Under the pieces are notes generated by a model. It worked only from the letters and a program-made list of their open reading frames with translations. It searched no databases and had not been told where the DNA came from. Source: an uncultured Anaerococcus sp. (GTDB taxonomy: Bacteria; Bacillota; Clostridia; Tissierellales; Peptoniphilaceae). From it: 14,088 bases of DNA. Shown in pieces: positions 1 through 6,111 of this stretch (the first letter of the stretch is position 1; each line of letters begins with the position of its first letter). Position numbers and translations under genes: made by a program. The stretch is taken from assembly GCA_943913325.1 (NCBI GenBank), contig CALTXP010000040.1, positions 1 to 14,088 on the forward strand, read 5' to 3'.

Positions 1-1401
1 TTTAAATATTTCTGATAAAGGATTAAAAAATTTATTAGTAAGATTTCTTAATCTGCCTGTCAAAAGCGTTCTATATTCAGGTTTTGCTATTAAGTTCAAA
101 ATTGATATATCATTGTCAGAAGCAAGCTTACTTAATTGTTCTACTGACTTATTTCCAATTCCTCTTTTAGGTTCATTAATAATTCGTTTTAGAGCTATAT
201 CATCTTGCGGATTTACTATAACTTTCAAATAAGATACAAGGTCTTTAATTTCTTTTCTATCATAAAACTTAAGACCTCCTACGACCTTATAATCAATCAA
301 ATTTTTCATCAAAACCTCTTCAAAAGGTCTTGACTGAGCATTTGTTCTATAAAGTATAGCTATATCACTATAAGAATAGCCCTCATTTATTAACATCTTT
401 ATTTCGTCCACTACAAACTTACTTTCTTCACTCTCAACAGAATTGCTTTTATAAATAACTTCATCACCAATTCCGTTATCTGTCCATAAGTTCTTATCCT
501 TTCTTTCAATATTATTTACTATTAGAGAATTAGCAGTATTTAGTATGTTAGAAGTAGATCTATAATTTTGCTCAAGTTTAATTACTTTTGCATCTTTAAA
601 GTCATTTTCAAAGTTTAGTATATTATTAATATCTGCTCCTCTAAAACTATAAATTGATTGATCGGCATCTCCTACTACAAACACATTTTTGTGAATACCA
701 GCAAAATTTTTTACAAGTTCATATTGTGATGTATTTGTATCTTGGTATTCATCAACAAATACATATTCGAATTTATTTTGATAATACTTTAAGATATCCT
801 TATCTTTTGAAAATAATAAAAGAACTTTTTCTATTAAATCATCAAAGTCTAAGGAATTATATTCAAATTTTCTTTTCTCATATTGCCTATAAATTTCATA
901 ATATTCATTATGATATCTATAATATCCATCTATAGTTAAAAATTCTTTAGGACCAATAGATTTATTTTTTAAAGAGCTTATTAAATTTTGCGCATCTCTT
1001 GGAGTAATTTCATCCTTATAGCCTAAATCATTTATTATCCCTTTAATTAGCGTTTTTTGGTCATTTGTATCATAGATAGTAAAATTTGAATTATATCCTA
1101 TTTTATCAATATTCATTCTTAAGATTCTAGCGCAAATAGAATGGAATGTTCCTATCCAAAGTCGACTTACATCCATGTTAAGTAAGTTAGAAACTCTATC
1201 TTTCATTTCATTTGCAGCTTTATTGGTAAATGTGATTGCTAGAATATTTCTGGGATCCACTTTTTCATTTTCAATAAGATTAGCTATACTTGTAGTAAGA
1301 ACTCTTGTTTTTCCGCTTCCAGCACCAGCTAATACTAAAAGAGGTCCTTTATTATGTAAGACTGCTTCTTTTTGTTTTTCATTTAATCCTTCCAAATCCA
1401 T
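1..1401 (-). CDS. pcrA: ATP-dependent DNA helicase PcrA/UvrD family, 3' part beyond the window
   Basis: This is a superfamily 1A 3'-to-5' DNA helicase, which in Firmicutes serves in repair, in removing RecA from DNA and in plasmid rolling-circle replication. About 467 residues are visible of the roughly 720-740 usual for PcrA. Reading from the start: the Q-motif region (LNEKQKEAV), Walker A AGAGSGKT at residues 25-32, TFTNKAANEM (motif Ia) near 58-67, GTFHS near 84-88, Walker B with VDEYQDTN at about 216-223, then GDADQSIYSFRGA and LEQNYRST. The frame stays open to the left edge, so the C-terminal domain lies outside the window. I chose the ATG at 1401 because a GGGGG Shine-Dalgarno lies 8 nt upstream; an in-frame GTG six bases earlier is too close to that site. 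No pcrB lies in front of it, unlike in Bacillus. Confidence 0.95.
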   Translation of the reverse strand, partial: MDLEGLNEKQKEAVLHNKGPLLVLAGAGSGKTRVLTTSIANLIENEKVDPRNILAITFTNKAANEMKDRVSNLLNMDVSRLWIGTFHSICARILRMNIDKIGYNSNFTIYDTNDQKTLIKGIINDLGYKDEITPRDAQNLISSLKNKSIGPKEFLTIDGYYRYHNEYYEIYRQYEKRKFEYNSLDFDDLIEKVLLLFSKDKDILKYYQNKFEYVFVDEYQDTNTSQYELVKNFAGIHKNVFVVGDADQSIYSFRGADINNILNFENDFKDAKVIKLEQNYRSTSNILNTANSLIVNNIERKDKNLWTDNGIGDEVIYKSNSVESEESKFVVDEIKMLINEGYSYSDIAILYRTNAQSRPFEEVLMKNLIDYKVVGGLKFYDRKEIKDLVSYLKVIVNPQDDIALKRIINEPKRGIGNKSVEQLSKLASDNDISILNLIAKPEYRTLLTGRLRNLTNKFFNPLSEIFK

Positions 1402-1425
1402 AACCACATCCCCCTTTACCTAAAT

Positions 1426-1434
1426 ATTATACCA
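1426..1434 (-). promoter_or_regulatory. Extended -10 promoter of pcrA
   Basis: On the minus strand the sequence reads TGGTATAAT, a perfect extended -10 element, 25 nt before the pcrA start codon. The position where a -35 box should lie falls inside the end of the neighbouring hairpin element and reads AATAGC, which is not a -35. Transcription from here would depend on the extended -10. Confidence 0.6.
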
Positions 1435-1439
1435 CACGA

Positions 1440-1620
1440 AAAAAAGAGGCTATTGCAGAATGAATAAAGTATCTCAAAATCATTAGAAGAAGCTTAACGT
1501 AAATTTAATCTTAACGAGCCGGCAGTCTAAATTGGACCACCGGTCATTAGAGGTAAATTTTCCTAAGAAAAGCTTCTAGTGATGGGAGGATAAATATTCA
1601 TAGTTTTGCAATAGCCCCTT
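1440..1620 (-). ncRNA. Long-hairpin structured element: candidate 6S-like RNA, or palindromic MITE
   Basis: This gap between yerC and pcrA holds no ORF but folds almost end to end on itself. The outermost 13 bases pair (the GGCTATTGCA / TGCAATAGCC core). They are followed by a 7-bp ATGAATA / TATTCAT helix after an internal loop, then a weakly paired zone (minus strand UUUAUCCUCCC opposite UUUGAGAUACUU). Next comes an 11-bp helix (ATCACTAGAAG / CTTCTAATGAT, one mismatch), an AAATTTA / TAAATTT helix, and a CCGG / CCGG helix capped by a short hairpin near 1525-1545. On the minus strand the closing stem runs straight into TCTTTTTTT, like an intrinsic terminator. A rod of about 175 nt with a loosened centre and a U-tail fits 6S RNA. 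However, I see no good dedicated promoter at its 5' end, and one mismatch in the upper helix becomes G-U only when read on the plus strand. The perfect outer repeats also fit a non-autonomous mobile element. The structure is certain; the identity is not. Confidence 0.45.
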
Positions 1621-1632
1621 TAAACTTAAAAA

Positions 1633-1962
1633 TTATTGATTATTATCTTTTTCTCTTTGTTTTTTTAAATCTTTCTCAATTAGTTTATCTAAAACTAAAT
1701 CATAACCATTTGATCCATAATTAAGTGACCTATTAACTCGAGAAATAGTAGCAGTAGAAGCACCCGTTTCTTCTTCTATTACATTATAAGTTTTTCTTAT
1801 CTTTAGTAGTCTAGCTACATGAAGTCTTTGCGCAATAGATTGAATTTCTCGTGCTGTGCATATATCTGTAAAAAATCTGTAGCATTCTTCCACATCTTTT
1901 AACATAAGAATTGCTTCAAATAACTCGTCTGTTTGTTTATTTTTTAATTTTGAATCTGTCAT
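1633..1962 (-). CDS. yerC: YerC/YecD-family TrpR-like DNA-binding protein
   Basis: This is a small cytoplasmic helix-turn-helix protein of 109 residues, related to the tryptophan repressor fold (YerC/YecD family). Residues 58-80 form the DNA-binding helix-turn-helix: TYNVIEEETGASTATISRV, in which the STATISRV recognition helix is typical. The all-helical N-terminal half (FEAILMLKDVEECYRFFTDI, AREIQSIAQRL) is the dimerisation part of this family. The C-terminus is a short charged tail. The start at 1962 has a GGGGGG Shine-Dalgarno 3 nt upstream. In Bacillus subtilis yerC lies just upstream of pcrB-pcrA, and the same order is kept here with the structured element at 1440-1620 between the two genes. 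The regulated genes and any ligand are not evident; TrpR proper senses tryptophan, but that should not be assumed for this family. Confidence 0.9.
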   Translation of the reverse strand: MTDSKLKNKQTDELFEAILMLKDVEECYRFFTDICTAREIQSIAQRLHVARLLKIRKTYNVIEEETGASTATISRVNRSLNYGSNGYDLVLDKLIEKDLKKQREKDNNQ

Positions 1963-1995
1963 TGTCCCCCCAGTTAGGTATATTTTTACAATATT

Positions 1996-2001
1996 ATTAT
2001 A
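1996..2001 (-). promoter_or_regulatory. -10 element of the yerC promoter
   Basis: A perfect TATAAT on the minus strand lies 34 bases before the yerC ATG. No recognisable -35 lies 16-18 bp upstream of it. No GC-rich hairpin separates it from fhs, so read-through from fhs into yerC is also possible. Confidence 0.5.
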
Positions 2002-2067
2002 ACATACTTTATATTAATTTGCATTTCCTTAATACAATTAATTACAATTTTTTAATAAAAATAATTA

Positions 2068-3723
2068 TTATGATAAACCCACTATTTTATTGTTAGAATC
2101 TATATTTATTTCATAAGCATTAGGTGCCTTTGGTAATCCTGGCATTGTTAAAATATTAGAAGTATATGCTACTATAAATCCTGCACCTGCATTAATTCTT
2201 ACTTCTCTTATTGTTATATCATAATCTCTATCTGTTATTCTAATATTAGGATCATCAGAAAAAGAGTAAGGTGTTTTTGCAACACATATTGGCAGATTAT
2301 CGTATCCTAGATCTTCAATTCTTTTTATATCTTTATTTGCTTTTTTTGTATAAATAACATCTTTTGCCCTATATATATCCTTTGATATTTTTTCAAGTTT
2401 TTCTTTAATAGTTAAATCAACATCATATAAAAATTTAAACTCATTATCTTTTTCGCATAAATCTATAACTTCATTTGCAAGATCAATTCCTCCCTCTGAT
2501 CCATTAGCAAAGACTGTAGTTTCTATGGCATTTACACCCATATTACTTGTAAGAGATTTTAGCGCATTTATTTCTGCATCGGTATCTGTATCAAATTTAT
2601 TAATAGCTACTACTACATTAGTTCCAAATTTTTTCATATTTTCAATATGAATCTTTAGATTTTCAAATCCCGCATTTAAATATTCTAGGTTTTCTTCTAG
2701 AAGATTATCTGAAGACATACCTGCTTGATATTTTAAAGACCTAATAGATGTAACTATTACTGTTGCGTCAGGTTTTATATCACCTAATCTACATTTTATA
2801 TCGTTAAACTTTTCTGCTCCTAAGTCAGCACCAAATCCAGCTTCTGTTACTACATAATCGGATATAGCTAAAGCTGTTTTAGTAGCTATTAAGGAATTAC
2901 AACCATGTGCAATGTTAGCAAAAGGTCCACCATGTATTATGGCTGGGGTATTTTCTATTGTCTGCACAAGATTTGGCTTTAATGCATCTTTCATCAACAC
3001 AGCTACAGATCCAGTTGCTTTGATATCATCAACAGTAACTGGATTATTATAAATATCATATGCTACAATCATTTTACCTACACGATTTTTAAAGTCATCA
3101 AGGCTTGTAGCCAAGCATAAAACAGCCATCATTTCTGTAGCAACAGTTATATCAAATTTATCTTCACGAACAACACCATCAGTTTTATTGCCCATACCTA
3201 TTACAACATTTCTCAATGCTCTATCATTTAAGTCTACACATCTTCTCCAGACAATTTGTTTTGGATCGATGTTCTTTTCATTTCCTTGATATATATGATT
3301 ATCGATAATAGCTGCAACAAGATTTACAGAGGAAGTTATAGCGTGAAAATCTCCAGTGAAATGTAAATTAATTTCATCCATAGGTAAAACTTGGGAATAT
3401 CCCCCACCTGTTGCTCCACCTTTTCTACCAAAAGATGGACCAAGTGATGGCTCTCTTAATACTGAAATTGCGTTTTTACCAACTTTATTTAAAGCCATTG
3501 AAAGTCCTATATTAACAGTTGTCTTTCCTTCTCCACTTGGTGTAGGATTAGTAGCAGTAACTAAAACTAATTTTGAGTCTTTTTTATCCTTTTGTAAATA
3601 AGATAAATCTATTTTAGCTTTATATTTACCTAGTTTCTCATAATCTTCTAAGCCTATTTTATCGCAGATTTGATCAATATCTTCTAAGTTTGCTTGTTGA
3701 GAAATTTCTATATCAGTCTTCAT
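2068..3723 (-). CDS. fhs: Formate--tetrahydrofolate ligase
   Basis: This cytosolic enzyme uses ATP to join formate to tetrahydrofolate, giving 10-formyl-THF for purine and fMet-tRNA synthesis. Its 551 residues match the usual size (about 555). Visible landmarks are the nucleotide loop TPSGEGKTT at 61-69, the glycine-rich GRKGGATGGGY at 99-109 (first family signature), HGGPFANIAHGCNS near 264-277 and EAGFGADLGAEKF at 294-306. The second signature near 324-334 reads VTSIRSLKYQAG, which departs from the usual V-A-T-[IV]-R-A-L-K-x-[HN]-G-G; the first signature also has T where A is usual. The ATG follows AAAGGAA at 9-nt spacing and lies 6 nt after the gatD stop, so it is probably co-transcribed with murT-gatD, an uncommon partner for fhs. 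It could be a divergent subfamily, but the family assignment is secure. Confidence 0.96.
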   Translation of the reverse strand: MKTDIEISQQANLEDIDQICDKIGLEDYEKLGKYKAKIDLSYLQKDKKDSKLVLVTATNPTPSGEGKTTVNIGLSMALNKVGKNAISVLREPSLGPSFGRKGGATGGGYSQVLPMDEINLHFTGDFHAITSSVNLVAAIIDNHIYQGNEKNIDPKQIVWRRCVDLNDRALRNVVIGMGNKTDGVVREDKFDITVATEMMAVLCLATSLDDFKNRVGKMIVAYDIYNNPVTVDDIKATGSVAVLMKDALKPNLVQTIENTPAIIHGGPFANIAHGCNSLIATKTALAISDYVVTEAGFGADLGAEKFNDIKCRLGDIKPDATVIVTSIRSLKYQAGMSSDNLLEENLEYLNAGFENLKIHIENMKKFGTNVVVAINKFDTDTDAEINALKSLTSNMGVNAIETTVFANGSEGGIDLANEVIDLCEKDNEFKFLYDVDLTIKEKLEKISKDIYRAKDVIYTKKANKDIKRIEDLGYDNLPICVAKTPYSFSDDPNIRITDRDYDITIREVRINAGAGFIVAYTSNILTMPGLPKAPNAYEINIDSNNKIVGLS

Positions 3724-3729
3724 TATTTA

Positions 3730-4380
3730 TTAATTCCTTTCTTCGATTTTATTTAGTAGATCATTGCATAAATTATTATTTCTTGCCAAAAGTGGACCAT
3801 GTAAATATGTACCTATGGTGTTTTTATATCTAAAACCCTCTGTTTTATCTTTTCCGTTATTGCCATTTCCCTCAATAACCGTCCCTAAAGCTTTTTGATC
3901 CTTGGATAAGTAGGTAACTCCACCATGATTTTCAAAGCCTTCATAAATTTCCTTAGATAAATTATCTTTAATTTTAATCTGACCTGTAAATCTAGCACCA
4001 TCTTGTTGGTTTTCAGTATAATGCTCAAAAATATTTAAACCATTAATCTTGTTATTATAAGCATCATAATAATATTTACCTAATAATTGGTAACCACCAC
4101 AAATAGCGAGAAAGACACCTGACTCTTCTATGTATTTAGCCAATTGCTCTTTTTTACCTAGCAAATCTTCTTGAACAATCTTCTGTTCGTAATCTTGTCC
4201 GCCTCCAAAAAATACAAAATCATATTTTTCTGGGACAAACTCATCTCCTAAACTAATTATTTCTGTCTCTACTTCATTACCTCTCTTTCTAGCTTCATGG
4301 GAAAAGGCCATTATATTGCCTATATCCCCATAAGTATTTAATAAATTGCCATAAAGATGACAAATTATAAGCTTTTTCAT
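3730..4380 (-). CDS. gatD: Lipid II isoglutaminyl synthase, glutamine amidotransferase subunit GatD
   Basis: This is the glutaminase half of the MurT/GatD complex. It releases ammonia from glutamine for amidation of the alpha-carboxylate of D-glutamate in lipid II, on the cytoplasmic face of the membrane. The 216 residues form a class I (triad) amidotransferase of the CobB/CobQ-like type. FFGGGQDYEQ at 57-66 is a family hallmark, the nucleophile is C94 in AICGGYQLLG, and the catalytic histidine is H194 in TYLHGPLLARN. C94 has the same number as the nucleophile described in Staphylococcus aureus GatD. The protein is somewhat shorter than the staphylococcal enzyme (about 243). Its start codon overlaps the end of murT by 4 nt (ATGA type), as expected for a stoichiometric complex. 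Confidence 0.95.
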   Translation of the reverse strand: MKKLIICHLYGNLLNTYGDIGNIMAFSHEARKRGNEVETEIISLGDEFVPEKYDFVFFGGGQDYEQKIVQEDLLGKKEQLAKYIEESGVFLAICGGYQLLGKYYYDAYNNKINGLNIFEHYTENQQDGARFTGQIKIKDNLSKEIYEGFENHGGVTYLSKDQKALGTVIEGNGNNGKDKTEGFRYKNTIGTYLHGPLLARNNNLCNDLLNKIEERN

Positions 4381-5705
4381 AAATTAAGAACCTCCCTTAG
4401 CCTTAGCATAGCGGTATAAGTAGAAAGAATGTAAATATTATTAGTTTTTGTATCTTTTATTACTTTCTCTATCTCATTTTCGTAATCAAATTCTTTTATT
4501 TCTCCATCAAATATTTCCGCTATTTCTAATCGTCTTTTCATATCCTTCTTACGAATACCCGATACATATACATCTTTTATAGTTAAATTAGAAAGATTTT
4601 CATAGTAGGAATCATATATCCAACTTACGTCTGTCCCATCAGCATAATTATCATTTAAAAGACAGATTAAGGATATTGGCTCTTTTTCTAAAAGCATTAG
4701 ATCTATTATCTGATTTAGACCAGTAGGGTTCTTTACAAGATTTATAGTAACATTCTTATCACCGATCTTAATATTTTCTTGTCGACCAAATACATTTTTT
4801 TGACTAGCTAAACCTTCATATACCTCCTTATAATTTAAACCCAACTCTTTTGCAACACTTAAAGCAGCTAAGGCATTGTAGACATTATATAAGCCTCCAA
4901 CATTTACTTCATAAAACTCATCATCTAAATAGAATGAAGAATAATTCGCTTCAAGCTTTTCTATTTTATCAAGTTTATAAGTTATTTTAGGTGAGCTGAA
5001 GTCACAGTTAGGACAAGTAAAATCACCCAAAGAAGAATAATTATTTAACTTATACTTTAAGATGTGATTGCAATGTGGACAAAGTATACCATCAGAATTA
5101 GCTTCTGCTTCTAAAATATAATCATCCTTTTCTTCTCTTTTATCTCTTATGGCAAAATAAGATTTATTATATTTATCCATTTGATCATATGAAAATATTG
5201 GCAAATCTCCATTTGCAAGAATCTTTGCCTTAGGCATTACTTGCATTCCTTGCATAAGCTTATCAAAGATATTATAAATTTCACCAAACCTGTCCATTTG
5301 ATCTCTAAAAATATTTGTAAATATAACATAATCAGGTTTTATATTTCTACCAATACGAACAAGATTTGCTTCATCCACTTCTAATACTGCAATAGTTTCT
5401 TCTTTTTTTGGATTATCTAAAAGTGTAGTAACTATACCTTGAACCATATTAGATCCTGATTCGTTAGTATAAACCTTATCGTAATGTTGCCTTAATATAT
5501 TTGCTAAAAAATGAGTCGTCATTGTTTTTCCATTTGTACCTGTTACAAAAACAAATTTTGTATTTTTTGATAACTCATCTAATATATTTTTATCAAGTTT
5601 ATAGGCTACATAGCCTGGAAGGGCTGTAGCATTGTGACGAGTAAGCCTTAGACCCGCTCGCACTATTTTTGCTATTTCTTTTGTAAATTTACTTTTTATT
5701 GTCAT
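4377..5705 (-). CDS. murT: Lipid II isoglutaminyl synthase, Mur-ligase-like subunit MurT
   Basis: This ATP-using subunit activates the D-Glu alpha-carboxylate of lipid II and accepts ammonia from GatD, producing D-isoglutamine in the peptidoglycan stem. The 442 residues show the Mur ligase layout: GTNGKT ATP loop at 56-61, central domain with LEVDEAN at 108-114 and NIFRDQMDRFGE near 131-142, and NVFGRQE in the central-to-C-terminal region. The C-terminal DUF1727-type domain has LLNDNYADGTDVSWIYD. A Cys4 zinc ribbon, C209-x2-C212 and C231-x2-C234, is inserted in the central domain, a MurT hallmark that MurC-F lack. The start is clear from the family's short N-terminal helix plus RHNATALPG. No Shine-Dalgarno precedes it; instead AAGATATATTTATCTT, a small inverted repeat, ends at the ATG. 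It lies 37 nt downstream of acyP. Confidence 0.95.
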   Translation of the reverse strand: MTIKSKFTKEIAKIVRAGLRLTRHNATALPGYVAYKLDKNILDELSKNTKFVFVTGTNGKTMTTHFLANILRQHYDKVYTNESGSNMVQGIVTTLLDNPKKEETIAVLEVDEANLVRIGRNIKPDYVIFTNIFRDQMDRFGEIYNIFDKLMQGMQVMPKAKILANGDLPIFSYDQMDKYNKSYFAIRDKREEKDDYILEAEANSDGILCPHCNHILKYKLNNYSSLGDFTCPNCDFSSPKITYKLDKIEKLEANYSSFYLDDEFYEVNVGGLYNVYNALAALSVAKELGLNYKEVYEGLASQKNVFGRQENIKIGDKNVTINLVKNPTGLNQIIDLMLLEKEPISLICLLNDNYADGTDVSWIYDSYYENLSNLTIKDVYVSGIRKKDMKRRLEIAEIFDGEIKEFDYENEIEKVIKDTKTNNIYILSTYTAMLRLREVLNL

Positions 5706-5742
5706 AAGATAAATATATCTTAAAAATTAAATTAATCAATTA

Positions 5743-6012
5743 TTAATGCATTATGTTAAAGCTTAGACAATCTATTGATTTATCAACTTCGACTTTATCT
5801 ATAGAATCTATCCTTATAAATCTCTGATTATTAATTTCTTCAATAAATTTTTCTATATTTACTTCTTCACCTTTCACATACACCTCAACATCTCCATTAT
5901 AGAGATTTTTTACACTACCAACTAATTTAAGTCTGTCAGCTATCATCTTTGAAGTATATCTAAAGCCTACTCCTTGTACTCTGCCTTTGAATATTAAGTG
6001 ATATGTTTTCAT
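5743..6012 (-). CDS. acyP: Acylphosphatase
   Basis: This small cytosolic hydrolase cleaves the carboxyl-phosphate bond of acyl phosphates such as acetyl phosphate and carbamoyl phosphate. Its 89 residues match the family's usual 90 or so. The phosphate-binding loop GRVQGVGFRY spans residues 10-19 with the catalytic arginine R18. The catalytic asparagine is N36 in VKNLYNGDVEV, where most members have N-x-x-D-G; here the fourth position is N. The start follows AAAGGAG at good spacing. It is the first gene of the minus-strand run acyP-murT-gatD-fhs and is divergent from the copper operon across a 99-bp shared region. A functional link to the cell-wall genes is not obvious; it may simply be a housekeeping passenger in the operon. 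Confidence 0.93.
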   Translation of the reverse strand: MKTYHLIFKGRVQGVGFRYTSKMIADRLKLVGSVKNLYNGDVEVYVKGEEVNIEKFIEEINNQRFIRIDSIDKVEVDKSIDCLSFNIMH

Positions 6013-6045
6013 ATTTGCTCCTTTTGTTTGTAATATACCCCTTAC

Positions 6046-6074
6046 TTGACAATAGATAGATACAACAGTTTAAT
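6046..6074 (+). promoter_or_regulatory. Promoter of the copper operon
   Basis: A perfect -35 TTGACA at 6046-6051 is followed, after 17 bp, by a -10 TTTAAT at 6069-6074. The predicted start of transcription near 6081 is directly at the edge of the inverted repeat at 6082-6098, a typical repressor position. An ATACCCC half-site at 6034-6040, just upstream of the -35, may add to the control. Confidence 0.7.
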
Positions 6075-6081
6075 AATACTA

Positions 6082-6098
6082 ACACCCCCTCAGGGTGT
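6082..6098 (+). promoter_or_regulatory. Putative CsoR operator
   Basis: ACACCCCCTCAGGGTGT is an inverted repeat, ACACCC and GGGTGT around 5 bp. It resembles the C-tract/G-tract pseudo-palindromes bound by CsoR-family repressors. It lies between the copA -10 box and the copA ribosome binding site, and csoR is the second gene of this operon, so a negative feedback loop released by Cu(I) is the natural reading. Assignment to CsoR is inferred from context and base composition. Confidence 0.6.
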
Positions 6099-6111
6099 GG
6101 AAGGAGGTTAT

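Noticed and set aside
654..1423. Two plus-strand reading frames (654-935, 1175-1423)
   Set aside because: They lie opposite pcrA, have odd composition (many I, H and Y, or S-rich) and no ribosome binding site. They are antisense shadows.
1440..1620. Signal recognition particle RNA as identity for the hairpin element
   Set aside because: The conserved tip with GGAAGCAGC-type internal loops of SRP RNA is absent; the tip reads GGUC-CAAUUUA-GACU.
1911..2096. A 61-residue plus-strand frame between yerC and fhs
   Set aside because: It has low complexity (I, L, N, Y), overlaps both neighbours antisense and has no ribosome binding site.
6046..6111. Longer copA reading frame starting at a TTG at 6046
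   Set aside because: That TTG is part of the -35 box, so it lies upstream of the predicted transcript. The ATG at 6112 has a strong AAGGAGG site and gives the normal N-terminal metal domain.
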